Assembly: GCA_036346225.1 (NCBI GenBank)
Contig: JARFIW010000942.1
Span: 1 to 64,000, forward strand
Reading direction: 5' to 3'
Source of the DNA: Platerodrilus igneus
Taxonomy: Eukaryota; Arthropoda; Insecta; Coleoptera; Lycidae
Length of the DNA: 64,000 nucleotides
A model generated the notes under the pieces. That model did not search any database. It was not told the origin of the DNA and worked only from the letters and a program-made list of their open reading frames with translations. The position numbers were made by a program, and so were the translations under genes. This document shows, piece by piece, positions 1-13,443 of the stretch; within the stretch, counting starts at the first letter, position 1; each line of letters opens with the position of its first letter.

Positions 1-2
1 TG

Positions 3-311
3 GATTCTCCTACTGCAAAAATAAAATTGTTACAACATACTGGTGATAAACCATTTTCATGTATGATTTGCAATTTTAAAGCAATTCATATGAGCAATTT
101 AAAAAGACATATGCGAACACACACTGGTGATAAACCATATGCGTGTACGGTTTGTGATTACCGTGCATCTGCAATGTACAACTTGAAGATTCATATGAGA
201 AGACATACCGGTGATAAACTATTTTCATGTGTGGTTTGCAATTACAAAGCAGCTCATATGGGAAATCTAAAGGTACATATGAAAACACATTCACATTTTG
301 GTGATAAATAA
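3..311 (+). pseudogene. C2H2 zinc-finger array, 3' part (copy A)
   Basis: An open frame runs in from the left edge and holds three C2H2 fingers (C-x2-C-x12-H-x3-H) joined by HTGDKP/HTGDKL linkers, then stops at TAATAA. It is nearly identical to 36282-36566 of the long copy. Homology starts only near base 33: the first ten or so codons do not match the long copy, so this is a 5'-truncated duplicate whose array continues in frame into unrelated sequence. There is no ATG; upstream exons may lie outside the window. C2H2 proteins of this type are nuclear DNA-binding proteins; no target can be inferred. It is probably a broken copy, but a chimeric gene is possible. Confidence 0.75.
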
Positions 312-478
312 TAATCCTGCATGGTTTGTGATTTCAAAACATCTCGTAAAAACTAAAGGACATATGAGCGTACATACTGGAGATAAACCCTATACATGTC
401 CGGTGTGCGATTATAAAGCATCTCGTATGGCCTATTTAAAAATGCATATAAGAGCTCATACTAGTGATAAACTCTAGC
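312..478 (+). pseudogene. Two decayed terminal zinc fingers (copy A)
   Basis: After the TAATAA stop the sequence still encodes one finger broken by an indel (CMVCDFKTSRK, then HMSVH in another frame) and one clean finger (CPVCDYKASRM...HIRAH), ending SDKL-stop. The codons that became TAATAA sit where a linker Pro-Tyr/Phe pair is expected. Copy B at 36567-36735 has the same stops, so they predate the duplication. These fingers are either untranslated remnants or reached by unseen splicing. Confidence 0.65.
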
Positions 479-3294
479 GTAGAGGCGGTTTCCTTGATTA
501 ATAGAAACTAAGGCGGTCTGGTTGTGGAATTTTTCCAATTGTGACATGATTGTTGGCGCTTCGTGCTCTTGATGGCGATCCTATGGTAATAAATCTGTAC
601 AATTTACTTATGGTGGGATTCGTTTCATAGTGTTGATATAAGAGTTTAATTCGTTGTTTCTATTAGTTTTGGTGGTTACAACGAGATAATCTGAAGAAAA
701 ACTGTTAATGCATCAGTAGTTTGGTCAGTTCCGCTTTGCACACTTCTTAAGTTCCCTCCAACAAATTTGGTGCTCTTCTTTGTTATGTACCATTTCATAT
801 TTGAAAATTTATTACTTCATTACGTTAAAAATCATTCAATTTTTAGTCATTTGAATTTACGGATTGTAACAGATTTTTTTTATATTGAGAAAATGTACTG
901 GTACGTTTAGGTAAAAAGATTATGGGTTAACAAACGCACCCCATCCCAAAATTATAATCCAAAAAGATGACATTTTAAATCTCGTAACAAGGACTTATGA
1001 CTACATCTGGAATAAACCCTAGACTCTAATTTCAGCGGAGTTTGACAAGACTAATAGGAGTTTCATCTGCGGATTGCCATTTAAAAATGTATAAGACTAT
1101 GCTGTAATAAATGTTTACAAGAGACCGTTCCATGAAAGTGTAGGAACTAAAGCGGTAACTAACGGATCTAACCGCAAATGCCTAATTGTCGTATACTCTT
1201 ATCGATCTATGGAATAATCTATAAATATATGATGGGATTCTTCATAGGTTATATGAACTTTAATTGTCATAATTAAATAAAGATACACAGTATAATTGGA
1301 AAGTAATACTAATGCATAATAGTTTGTACTAACCATTGTATACTTTAAGCTCACACCAATTAGGCCGCTCTACTTATACGATGTCAATGAACTTATTACT
1401 TCATTAGTTAATAAATCATTAATTTAGTCATTAACTGACATTTGCTGGGTAACGTTTTATATGAGACAGGTGGTGGTCATACTTTTAGCATAGATATGAT
1501 TACTGGGTATCACAAGAGCGGGCACCATCGAAAGTCACAATTCTAATACTTTTATCGTAAACAATGGAAGCTTACATTCTTTGGGAATATTAGACGCTAA
1601 CACGGATAACAAGATATTGTTTAGTAGCTGGATCATAATTGTATGCTTGCTTATAAAAGTTACCAAATACGTCCGAGTGGTTAAGAATTATATAACAGAC
1701 ATTATGCAACATAATTTGAATATCTTTCAGTATCTGAATCTATAACATGTATCAAATTTACTTTTATTAATAATTACAATGGTCTTTAGATAAGAATATG
1801 TAAAGAATCAAAGTATGTAGTCCATTATACATTAATCCACAGTAGGCGACATAACATCAAACGAGAACTAGATATTTTACTAATGACATAACTTTAGATT
1901 TCATTATGCAACTTTGAACAGTAAAGTATATTTTACATTAGAAGTCCTTCTGATTAAAACTAACGAGTCACCAAAAGTTCTGTGTAACGAAGCTAATTCT
2001 TTGAGTGTTATACCACCTTAAATGACAGGTTTGTACTGGAATTAGTATTTGATAACTTTACATACGTAATGGAAGAAGTAGCTTACTACATTATTGCAAC
2101 AATTTGCTTCTATTCTCAACGAAAAATCATTTAATTACTTATAATAACACAAAGTCTTTACATAACAATTCATTGTTTAGCTTCTATGTAATGTTGTTTA
2201 CTTACAAGTCACTAACACGGAAGACACGATACGAGTATGTAGGGTTATACTAACTCCTTGAATCGGCCTTCCTTCTGCAAATGTCAACTGAAAATTATTT
2301 ACTTGAATTTTCATAAACTACAATTCCATGATGGGATTTCTTTAGAGTCAATTGAATACGCACAGCGGTTGCCATAAAGGTGTAAGCATTTATAATTTAC
2401 ATGTACGTGACAAGAAATAGTTATACATACGGACCCATATTTTGTAGCTATTACAGATGTTAAACAGTAAAACCATGCATAACTGAAAGTAACGTAGTAA
2501 TATAATCGAAATTATTTATTATAAATCTAAAGTTGTTTATTAGCCGTAAACATACATCGTTATACAGTATGTAGTACTGCTATTTAACACCTCATCATGA
2601 AATGTATGGTAATAATATACGTGGTTTTTGCTTAACCAATTCATTGATTTAAACTTCGATAATAAAAATTTGTTACGTTGATAAAGGAAAAGCATGTATA
2701 TCGATGAATTTAAATTTATAATTGTATATTGTACCAACAGATTTAAGTGAAACATCCATAACTGGCTGTGTCCGTCTATTCAGACACCCAGACAAATATC
2801 TATTCAGCCGCAAATACGCCAGTCGTTCCTGCCATGTATGCTATAGATTAGGGTGACGATACAACTTTTTTAAATTTAAACATTCGTAACCAGATTGATA
2901 CGCAATACAAGGTCAAAACAAGCATACGCCATAATGTAACTTAATCTAGTATTATCAACATTTAGAATGAAACAAAAAGGCTTGCCGTACAATATCAACA
3001 AAAATACTTTTAGCTTCAAAAGAGTGTTAATTTATGTACATTTGCTTATTGTACGAAAATTCTTAACTAAACAGAAAGTTAACGAATTTAGTTAAACAAC
3101 ATGCAATGATCTATCTGTTTATAACTTCGAATTAATAGGGTACAGCAAATATACAAATACGCCAGGTGTATGTCTTTGCGTATAACGAACGACTACAAGT
3201 CAACATCTATTTGCAATGATCATTTTTGCGTAACGAAAATAGAAGAATACTTGCAAGTATTCGCGTAAAACTTCTATAACTTCAAGCTCGCTTA

Positions 3295-4990
3295 GGTAGA
3301 CAGTCGAGTTTGCTCGTTCTTTACTAAATTCACGAGTTCGCTTATCCCTATTCTAATCTTTATCTAGACATATAATCTTTATTAGTTAGAATTTTCCTGA
3401 ACGTTGCTAGTTTAATGGTACTTAGATAAAACCCCCGTGTTATCTTGACAAGATAAAACATCGACTTATTTTAATCATATTATATTGGGAATTCCGTGAT
3501 TATTTCATCGGGAAAGAAGTTTATAATTAAATTAGGTAAACGACTCCCTTGATACTTAGCGTTTGGTCGCGTTGTTTCTTCTCTGCTAGGTCGAGCAGTT
3601 GCAAATTCCTATCAAGGAAAATGTACTTTCTCTTTTTACGTGACTGGTAAATACTTACCGTTGAGATTCCTTTAATAGCATAGTTAATATTTTTAGCCCG
3701 AATTTGTAATTAAGATTCTTTAGCTCTTAGAGCTAAGTCGAATTTGTACTCAATGCGCTTAGAATTTTAGATCTCCAAATTTATACGGAACATTTTTGAT
3801 TTTTAACTAAGGTTGCTTCGTTGTACCTTAGAAATTTACGTTATCGATACAACATATTTTCTCCGGCTACCCATCCTCTTCACGGCATGCGGGAAAGTAT
3901 ATTAGATGATGATGGACAGCCAGCTGATTGCTTTCACTCTTGAATGGCATGGAGTTTGCGTTCATTCTAAAATATCAAGAGTAACGCTATAGATTAACAT
4001 TTATTTAATAATTGTTGTTTCATCTTTAAATGGATTATTGTACGTATGTGTGGGTTTCAAGTATTTATGTGTTTCAGTATCCAGTCAGAGCGAAATGGAT
4101 CTGCATCAACTTAGTAAGCAAGTTTATATGAGTAGTATTGATTGCTTGCTGTGCCAACACATCAGTATTAATTATGGTAGCTAAATCCACTTTGTTATCC
4201 TAAATTATGCGGCAATATTTTAGGGAGCGTATACTTGCCTAGTTAGTCTGGTTCGAAAACACCCTCCGGGTTGCTTGTTACTAGATGTAAGTAGTATTTA
4301 AGATGGGGGGGACACCGATGTTTGGTCCGTACAATTAAATTTTGTTTTGCTATTCAAATTATTGGCAATTATTTATTAGACATAGTTTATGTGCGTTTTG
4401 GGTTTAATTATGTTTGCAGGTACAGGTGCTCGACGAGAAAAGTGAATTGGTTGGTGTGTACTGTCATTTAGTCTTTTAGACCACCTACCCTCACCAATTT
4501 CCGACTAGGTTTACCGCGACATTCGTTTTCTTGCTCTTCCTATCAACACTTCCTTTGTCACCCCGTAATTCAAAAGGAGCATTTCGTTCAGTTCCTACTG
4601 GTGCGTTCGTATTGCGAGTAACATCTTAAAAAGAGAAACAAAAAGAAGTGATGTACTATAACTTTTGAAGCTACTTTTATACTGATATTTGATTTATTAA
4701 ACATTCGGAAGGTTTATTCGAGGGATGCTGGTTGAGGTGGTGTTTTTGCGTACATGCTATTTGTTTGCGGGCTTCTTGGTCGGTTAGTTTCATACTGGTA
4801 CATAGGATTCATTCATGACCTCTGAATTAAGATCATTAAACACTGAAAGGCTATCGTCCCCTATTATGTAAGCCTTCTGCTCAATAATTAATTAAAAATC
4901 AAGCTCGACCTCTACTTGGTCTAAAAATGTTTAACGCCACCAACGAAAGTTGAACAGTTAAATAGTGTTGCTAAAAATTGAACAAAGATC
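3295..4990 (+). repeat. Best-conserved non-coding block of the duplication
   Basis: This stretch is retained with few changes in all three copies (3295-4990, 45835-47525, 62320-64000) while neighbouring stretches of the same duplication have many indels. No ORF of useful length is present. It contains a short AC-rich run (acacacacgcacacag, about 5024) just past its right end and a poly-G tract near 4300. Low divergence may mean recent conversion, selection or better base calling; nothing identifies a function. Confidence 0.5.
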
Positions 4991-7683
4991 GTATATTTCA
5001 ATATCACATCAATACGCGCGCCAAGACACACACGCACACAGATTGCTGAGAAACCAAGCACTATTTTGGTAAATTGGTGTCTTCTGAAACCATTCTCATT
5101 AGAGCGGTTTTCTTGATTTTAAGCAGTATTAATATTTTTGGAGAATTGTAAAATTCTGGAATGATGTTAAGTGGTTGTAATCTGGAGTTAGGTTATAAAT
5201 ACAAAGAATGTAGTTTAAAAGAGATCATTCCTCGTATTCTGTCGACACACGAAGTTATTTAAAATTACTGCAGTGATTAATAAGAACTAGTGTAAGTTAA
5301 AAGTATTCATAATTATTATAAAGTATCTGCAATAATTTAGTGTTTGCCAATTTTGGAAAAATTGTAAGTAGGTCTACATTTGTGAAATTGTTTGAGTAGC
5401 GGGGTATTATTTTTAGGGTTTCTTCTCTTTTACGAAGAAAATCTAGTATAAGTTAATCAAAGATAAACAATCAGGTCGTGACGTAAATTTTATTATTAAT
5501 TTGCATGAGGATGCAATCGTTATTGATGGAGCATTAAATTTGTATTGTTTGGAGTTTAAAGTATTTAAGGGCTGGCGAATCTGGAGTTCTTTCAAAGCAC
5601 CAGAAAATAGAGGTTAGAATAACAAATGATTTGTACCACATGTTTCTGAATTTATGAAATTTATTTCAATATTTTTTTCGGAAATTCGCCTGCTTCGGAG
5701 TTTGATAATGTTTAATCGTTAGAAGTAGTAATTTTCCAGTTTATTCAATTTAAAGGTAAAATTTATTATTTGTACAACAAGAGGACAATTTATTTGAATT
5801 GAAGATAAATTGGACATTTATAAAGAAGTAAAAACGGTAAAAGGTAAAATTATTTGATGTAAGTTGAAACTTTGATTTTTATGTTTGATCTACTACTGTA
5901 ATAAGTTACATTTTTCTTTATTTTATTATATTATTTGTGAATATTTGTGCTTTATAGCAATTTTAGTAAAGTGTTGTGTAGGAACCTTAAGGTAAATATC
6001 TATAATAACAAAAGATTGACTATGAACGGGGAATGCCTAAAACAAAAATAAGTTATTATAATACAAAGGGAGACAGCAGTTTATGTCTCGAAATAATAAT
6101 GAAATATGTAATAATATTTGGGTGAAACTTTCAAGGTTTCAAGATTTCAACGTAAAAACCCATGTACATTAAAATCGCCTCATTAAAAAATATGTAGTTG
6201 CATAAAAACCCTATATTAGTAATTCAACGAATCTCATCATTGAATAAACCAAAATTGTAATAGAAATGCTTGTAGTGTGTACATACGAAAATTTTCCTCC
6301 AAAGTTCTTGGAAAATTTAGGTTCAATATTACTGAACTAATACGAATTTATTTTCTCTCTGTTTAAACAAAAAAATCGAAGATTAAATTTAATAAGTCTG
6401 AGGTGTTAAACGTTTAGTTTGTCAAAAAGAATTATTTTTACAATAGATGAAAAATGACAAAATATTTGAAAGTCACTTTTAAATCAATTGCCAAATCTTA
6501 GATTTTTAAGGTATCAACGTAATTAACAGTGATTCAAATATAAAGGTCAGATCTGCCTTCCTTACAAATTTACAAGTAAGTTTTTAAAACTAAGTTCCTA
6601 CTTCAAATTTCATTTACCGATATACTTTTTAATATAAACATATGACTAGTACAAAGTTGCCCTTAACAACTATAGCAAGAAATTTAAGAATCAAATTTAT
6701 TACATAAGGAAACAAAAGTTGACAACTATCATATGGTTACCCTTTAGAAAAAAGTACTAAAAATTCACTACATTTAATAAAGCTTTTATGATAGTTTTGG
6801 TTCTAGAACGTTTAAGTATATGTGTATTGAGAATACTTATAACATCCTTGAAAACAAAACTCCAACCAAAAGAAATTTCTACTGATAATCAGACGTTATG
6901 CAAGTGTTTTCAGTTCGGCAAACAAGGTAACAGATTTGACTTACCGGTCTAATGAAGAAATCTTTTCTTTAAACAAACCAGAAACAGATAAAATTCATAT
7001 GTTCCACGAACATCTAGGCTTTGGGATGAGCTTCATAAGAATAAAGCATAAGATCTTAAATCATTTTCATAATTTCTGTCATAAAACTGATATTACTCTT
7101 TATAAAATAACAACGCACGATGCTTCGTTAGATAAACCTGTTATGTAGTTAATTCAAAAATTATGTAAAACTTTAGCAACACAAAATCATGATAATATTA
7201 CGTTCAAAGATGTTAATCCTTAAATAATGTAAAACTTTAATAACATAAAACCATGATAATGTAAGTTCTAAAGAAGTTAATGCGTAAATGCGTTGTAAAA
7301 ATGATATTAAATAAAATTCTTGTATTTATTTTATACAAACCATTAGTTAGAACGGATAGTTAGATTTCCTGTAGGACATTCATCCTATCTAATACAAAAT
7401 TTTTAAAGCAATTCGCAAGTCGTGCTTTAAGATTACAAAGTCCATCTTACTCGTCTGATATTTAAACATAACTGATTTCGTTGCGTCTCGTTGGTTTATC
7501 CGACGATAAGGAACGTACGTAGAGGCAAGTTTTAAAGATCGCAAGAAATAATGCTCATTATATTAGAACGATATGTATCGCATAATATCAAACCCTAAAT
7601 GTATTTATTTATAAGCAATGTAGTATGTGGATAGACCGCAATATTGCATAATAGAGAAATTTTTAGTAAATGTTGCTATATAT

Positions 7684-7990
7684 ATTGCTGTGATATCGCC
7701 CTTACGTTAGGTGTTATTAATGTTGCTGTGAAATCCCCACAATTGGGCGTCATTAAAATTGCTATGATATGCCCCACGATTGTTTGTAATTTTGATAGCT
7801 GTGAAATCCCCACGATTGGACGTACCATTTATTATTGCTGTGAAATAGCCTTTGATTGGACGTAATTATTATTATTGCTGTGAACCCTTAAAATTTTCTA
7901 TAATTTGTTCTGCATTGGCCATCTCAAAAACACAACATGCCCTACTTCACGGTTGGTGCTCAATTAATATTGCTATGAAATCCCTTTTTC
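7684..7990 (+). repeat. Minisatellite, ~36-41 bp unit
   Basis: A degenerate tandem array: the core TTGCTGTGAAATCCCCACGA followed by TTGGACGT and an AT-rich spacer recurs at about 7685, 7722, 7758, 7793, 7833 and 7874, with an outlier at 7968. It lies in the part of copy A that is missing from copy B. The reading frames through it are by-products of the repeat. Confidence 0.75.
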
Positions 7991-8544
7991 TCTATCTGTT
8001 GAAATAATTTAAATAAAGCAATCCAAAATTTCATAGTATAATGATTGGTAATATGCACAGTTTTGTGTCAATTCAAAAATTAGCCCCTGAATAAATTATT
8101 CACATTCACCAAATTTAATTTTCCTGCAAACCAGTAAAAATATCTTAGTAATTACTCTAAAGTATCTTTCGAACGTTCAAAGATGCTTTTTTCTATTTTC
8201 AAATTCTCAAATGACCTTTTTGTTGACTCTTACAGATATATATTTTATTTAACAAATATTAAAATTGAAACAGTCTTTAACTAATAAAAATTTTAAGATC
8301 TCTAACCTGCTTTTTTCTTGCTCGTCACTGGAATTGGCTCAGAGTGTCTGTGGTTAGCATTTCTTGATGGTTACGGCTCGATCTGCTTCGCTTGATTTAC
8401 CAGAATGATGGATTATTGGTTGCTTGTATTTTTCCTCTTCGATTTCTGGAGTAACTTTGAGTATCTTCACGTTTATTCCATATAATAATTTATTTAGACG
8501 TACATTTAAATCTGCCTTTAGAGTATTTATCCAGACGGACTCTT

Positions 8545-8698
8545 TTTTCTTTATTCAACTACTTTTCTTGAATGTTTATTCAAATACTTTTATTGGACGT
8601 TTATTCGAAACTGTTTACTTTTCTTGGAGGTTTATTCGAATGCCTTTCTTGGATGTTTATTCAAATACTTTACTTGGACGTTTATTAGAAGCCCTAAA
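8545..8698 (+). repeat. Minisatellite, ~25 bp unit
   Basis: Five to six units of the form TTTATTCRAATxCTTTxCTTGGAxG lie head to tail; one unit is about 6 bp longer. The array keeps a frame open by repetition (8424-8714), but I do not regard that as a gene. It is confined to copy A. Confidence 0.7.
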
Positions 8699-10679
8699 TT
8701 TGTTATATATTTAAAATAAAATACAATTAATAGTTTATCTTACATTTACGCATAAAAACGGCATACTCTTTGTTGGACATATTGGTACCTTCAAATTTCT
8801 ACTTATAATAAATTATTTACTTTCACTAATTTTAATGGTACGTAATTTTCACTTTAAATCGACGTGATTCGTGCCTTTGTTGAAGACATACTGTTTATTT
8901 ACGAATTTCATATCCTATTTATAAGCTCCATCTATCAACGTTCTAATTGGCGCGCATCGCGTGTTTATTGATAAATGTTTGTTATTTCCACCTATCTCTG
9001 TAGAACTTTGGGATTTCTCAAATTTCCTGGTTTCAATTGTTGTACTTTCGTTCTATTCAGCACGACGTCTACATTCAATATATCATAGCATACTCCTAGA
9101 ATTTTCAAACATCCATTGTAATTCTGTCACGTACATCATATTTGTGTCGTTTATAGTTCAAAGCTTATCGTATAGCGAACCGCCTGCTGTTTATTGTTTG
9201 TTATTTGAAATATGTTGGATTTTCATGTAAATATAATTTCTAGTCACGTATTCATTTTCTAAAAATCACGTATTACAATGCGTTTTCTTATTCATTCGTT
9301 CACATTTTGACGAAATTATTAAATATCTAGAATGCCAGTTTATCTATCTTTCCCGATAATGTGTTTATATTAATGCAATTTGTTGCGTTTACAACCGTAT
9401 CTCTTACTCGTTTCTATTTAATTTTGAACTTATAAACTTAACTTAAAACATATCATTTGACGTACACATTTTTATTTTAGTTAAATATTATCTAATTATT
9501 GTAAATGAGCTTCTTACTTATGCATGAAATTAAATATAATTTATATACCGTGTGCTCGCTATTGACCTTTTGTAAAATAGTCGATTTACTCCTACAATTG
9601 GTGGAATTATTAGTTTTTCTTAACGTTAATATTATTTACATTTATTCTACGACCCCTATGACTTATTACACAAATTACATAAAATACTCATTTTACTATT
9701 ATAAACAACACTACACAAGAACATCGATATAATTCCACAAATCAACCTTATGGAGGCCTAGTTGATCTTAAGAATTAATTTAACTTTGCTTTGGTGGATG
9801 CTTCTACTTAGTTGTACCTAATTTGTAAATAAATTGATGACTAAAGCATATATTTCAATCAATATTTAACATTTGTAGAGAAAAATCTATGTATAATTGG
9901 ATTGGTGTTTTATCAATGAAATTAACGATTAATATTATTTATAAATGTCAAGGATGGTATAATACTAACTGCTGTGATTTTAAGTAAGCATAGTGAATGT
10001 ATTTAATTTTATTAAGTGGTATGTGAAAATTTGAAGAAAGCAATTGTGTGCTGAAATTAATTTTTGTTAGGTAACTAAAGTAATGAAAAATATTATTGGT
10101 TTTGGTTGGAATATGTAACTTTTAACACTCGTTCACAAATTATGTTTTCTCTGATATTCCTTTATAACTAAAATTATGTCTATGTATTAAATACAGATAA
10201 TTATTATATTATTAATAGCTGGTCTTGCAACCATACATTTGTTTATATAAAAAAATTTAAAATTATAATATCATTTAACAAAAATGAATAGAAGTTAGCT
10301 CTTAACGTATTAGGCTCATAATTACTAGTAGTAGTTAATAACATTGGCATTGCACAACATATACTTTAGTTTTTACTATTGTTTATTGACATTATCTTAT
10401 TCATTTCTACTCTTTTTAAATAAATATTTATTTGAATAAAATTATATTTCATGTATTTGATCTTTACAGTGATGTTGATGACCTACGGAGATCCTCGGTT
10501 TTATATATGCAAAATGCATTTATGATGACATTTGTTATATATTTCTTGTGTGCACAGACCATCATAGTAGGGTAATACTACAGTACCGGACAAATACATT
10601 TTAAACACAACGCTGCACAACATTTTTAGCCTAAAACTCCACATGGGAAAGAAACGTCCATTTTAAGACACCTTGTAGT

Positions 10680-10870
10680 TTATTATGACGTTATTTTGGC
10701 TTGTAAAGATGATGTTCATATAATGTCATTTCTAAAGCCATAATGACGTCATTTTGGATGTGACATTGTAACGTTCCGTTTGTATAATCATCTATTATAT
10801 TACAATCGTTTAGAAAGCGCAGAAAATGACGCACTTCTGATATTAATTTTTAAGGCAAGCGATGAATTGA
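10680..10870. repeat. TGACGT-rich cluster at the edge of the duplication
   Basis: Several TGACGTT/TGACGTCATTTTGG-type words occur here in both orientations, and A/B homology stops inside the cluster (10767 in A, 49796 in B). Similar clusters lie at 49713-49796, 50800-50990 and 12236-12300. Confidence 0.55.
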
Positions 10871-12400
10871 CATTAAGTAACGTCAGATTTTTTTGGAAGT
10901 GTGTCAAGTTAGGTTTTATGGTTCGGGGGTGTTAATCTATCTGTTGTAGGTCTACTCATGTCCACTTTTATTTGTCGTTATCTATATCCATATATATAGA
11001 ATACAAATCCACATTGGGAATTTCTAATTTGAACGAAAAGAAAGGACCTTAAATTACGTATGCCGTAGGCCGTAATTGTCCAATCTACTTGGGAACAGCA
11101 CTCACCCCGTAATGACGCTTGTTGGTAGTTTGTTAAAACGTACACGACTCCTACTCACGATGTACAGTGGCTTGATTTACCTCACAAGGTAAGCGTTGAA
11201 CTGTTACTATTTTTACTGAGTGATCAGACTAGTTCCGCACGTTGGCACTGAGCTATTTTGTTCCCCGAAACTATAAGCTGTTGTTGCCAACCTGTGTCAG
11301 TGGAGCCAAAATTAGAGAAGTGCACTTTGTCGTATATCCACTCTATCCTCGCTGCCCCGTCTGCCACGTGAGATAGAAATAGATGTGTACGTACTGTTAG
11401 CATTTATAACTGTAAAGCTGCGAGCCTTTTCAAAATAATATAGCCGTGGTGTAATTTGTCCCGTGAACGCAATTTCATAACATTTGTAAAGCAAACCTAG
11501 ACAAATAGTCCTACGTTTAGTACCCACCTAGATACAACAGGTTTTGCATGCACCCGGCTTAGAACGCATGATACTTTGAGTTGTAGTTCATACCCTACGT
11601 CGTCAAATTGGTTAGCCGCATCAGCGTGAGATCTAGGTGCATCCATCCCTACTTTGTTTAAAAATATAAGTTGTAATAAGAGTTTATTTTGATAGCTCTG
11701 GCCAGTGCGAACGTCGATTTAGTAGTAAGTTATTGTTTATACTTGTTGCGTTTAGGGCGTACTAGTAGGCGCCGTATGCTTGTTCAAATGTATATATCTG
11801 TGTTAATTAATGTAGTCCTTGCAGCTATGTGTAGAAATAAAGCCAGTAACCGAAGATAAGGTGTATTATTTCTCTGAAGATTGCATGTGCAAGTAGAGCA
11901 AATCAGAGCATTCTACACCGTGAGCTACACTTTATTTTTCTTTTATTATTATTACCAAGTGCTAAAGAACTTACTCGACTAGTAACGAGATTCTTTTGAT
12001 TATAGCTAGCATAGTGTCATTACTGGTGGTGCCCACCCGATTTTGTTATCGTTAAAACCTATCTCTAGTCTGCCCTTTTTACCGCTTAATACGGATTAGG
12101 GCTGTTAGACGCCCAAATTACGATTTGTGTCAGACCCACCCCTCGCCGAATAGAGCTAGTCAACTTAAGTATATCAATCCTTTTGTCCCTTGTTGTCGTA
12201 GTGTCAAACAGTCCCGTAACAACATATTTATGTGTATTCCTGGTCATTTTGTCGTCATTCTGACCATCAAAATGATGTCTTAGTCATCAAAAATGACGAC
12301 CCTGTTCTACCTGGTAATTCATCTCATTGTTAATTAGCATGCGTGGTCCTAATAATGATGGAAATATTTCATAAGAAAGACAGGGGGAGACTCTGGGCAA
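10871..12400. other. Unassigned unique sequence
   Basis: About 1.5 kb of mixed-composition DNA, less AT-rich than its surroundings. It ends with a second run of GACG/CGTC words (12236-12300, such as GGTCATTTTGTCGTCATT). The only ORF over 70 codons (11312-11527, minus) resembles nothing I know. The stretch could be the interior of an unrecognised transposon bounded by the two GACGT clusters. Confidence 0.4.
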
Positions 12401-12920
12401 TTGTCATTGTCATTGTATTATAAATCTTCAGGTAGCTACAAGTATATGAAAAACACTTTAGGATTCATTCTTCCATCATCCGGTACAATTCGGCCTTGGA
12501 TTAGGATATGCAATTTAAAACCTGGATTAAACAATAACTTGATCAGCAGACTTAAGCAGAAAGTTAAAACAGTGGATGTTAGTGAGCGCCAATGTGTAGT
12601 ATTGCCGGATGAAATTAAAGTAAAAGAAAGATTTAACATATAATGCCTCTTTAGGCTGTATCGAAGACTATGAAAAACTTCCTAATACTGGTAAAATGCA
12701 GACGGTAGCAAAACTATGCTCTAGTATTGTATCTCAAAGGGTTGTTATACACTTAAAAGATGCGTTATGGGTATTATCTTACCTATGGCCCTATATCTGG
12801 GAGAAAGGAGCATAATGTGTGATCAGGGTGCTAATAATAGAAATGCTTTTGATCTACTTAGGCAAGAACTTAGTGCAAAACAAAGTAGTAACTTCGTTAT
12901 AATTGATAGTCATAACATAT
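12401..12920 (+). pseudogene. P-element/THAP9-type transposase relic, 5' part
   Basis: The frame from about 12404 encodes SLYYKSSGSYKYMKN, FILPSSGTIRPWI, KPGLN and LPDEIKVK, a series typical of the P-element/THAP9 transposase core; the last holds the region of the first catalytic acid. After frame changes the same gene continues with CDQGANNRNAF (about 12813-12845), which matches the GTP-binding/insertion-domain region of the family. The frame is interrupted at about 12643 and 12810. The THAP DNA-binding domain is not present. At 12920 the gene is cut by the gypsy LTR and resumes at 19496. Confidence 0.8.
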
Positions 12921-13443
12921 TGTAACGGGCTAATACTACCGCGTTTCTTTAATTTAAAACAAGTAATAACAAACGCCTTTATTACTTACTGTTTACAAGT
13001 CTAATTAACAGTATATGCCTTATTTATAGATGTTTTCAGGACACTTAACAATGAAGCACTATTACACTAATGAATTTACAAGCACTAATATCTTCTTAAA
13101 CTATCTTCTTTACCATAGGTTCATTAACAACACTAACACAACTATTTGTTTATACACTTCTATTTATTTATGTATACTACAAGCTGCATGCACATTAGAC
13201 ACAGCATATCACATTTATGTACACCTTTAAAAGCTCAAAACTACTACTACTTTACGTTATAATTTATATACGACATTCTAGTATAGACTGCCTCTTGCAT
13301 TCATTAGCGGTCTTATATATACTCTGAATTACAAGGATGACTCATGATCCCGTAATTTCTAGAAGAATTCTGGAATCCTTGAGAATGCGCTGTGCCCCGA
13401 GCGTTTGTATGTTTGACGGGTTGCCTAATAGTGGATCGCAACA
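12921..13443 (-). repeat. Gypsy 3' LTR
   Basis: 523 bp, about 99% identical to 18970-19491. On the element strand it starts TGTTGCGATCC and ends CCCGTTACA. The first ~100 nt on the element strand are still coding: the macro/CCCH frame ends inside this LTR at 13342. Confidence 0.93.

Larger units (their letters stand above)
7392..10232. repeat. Segment present in copy A, absent from copy B
   Basis: In copy B, sequence matching A at about 7390 (TTCATCCTATCT) jumps directly to sequence matching A at about 10233 (TTTATATAAAAAA). The extra 2.8 kb in A holds both minisatellites. No terminal repeats or target duplication mark it as an insertion, so a deletion in B is equally possible. Confidence 0.65.
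33..10767 (+). repeat. Segmental duplication copy A
   Basis: Bases from about 33 to 10767 are collinear with 36288-49796 (copy B), apart from the BEL insertion in B and two large gaps: about 610 bp around 5806-6418 and about 2.8 kb at 7392-10232 are present in A only. Identity is uneven. 3300-5600 is almost identical to 45840-48150, whereas 1060-3290 differs by dozens of 1-4 nt indels. Apart from the zinc-finger tail and the minisatellites listed separately, I see no gene in it. Confidence 0.85.

Noticed and set aside
1668..1690. CGTCCGAGTGGTTAA resembles a tRNA A box (Ser/Leu type), also in copies B and C
   Set aside because: No B box, acceptor stem or cloverleaf follows within 80 nt.
7644..7865. 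73-codon ORF
   Set aside because: It lies on the ~38-bp minisatellite.
8424..8714. 96-codon ORF
   Set aside because: It is explained by the 25-bp minisatellite, and the composition is not protein-like.
11312..11527. 71-codon minus-strand ORF
   Set aside because: No recognisable motif, and the length is within chance for this composition.
13030..13230. 66-codon ORF, identical at 19079-19279
   Set aside because: It lies inside the gypsy LTRs, antisense to the element; AT-rich and without motifs.
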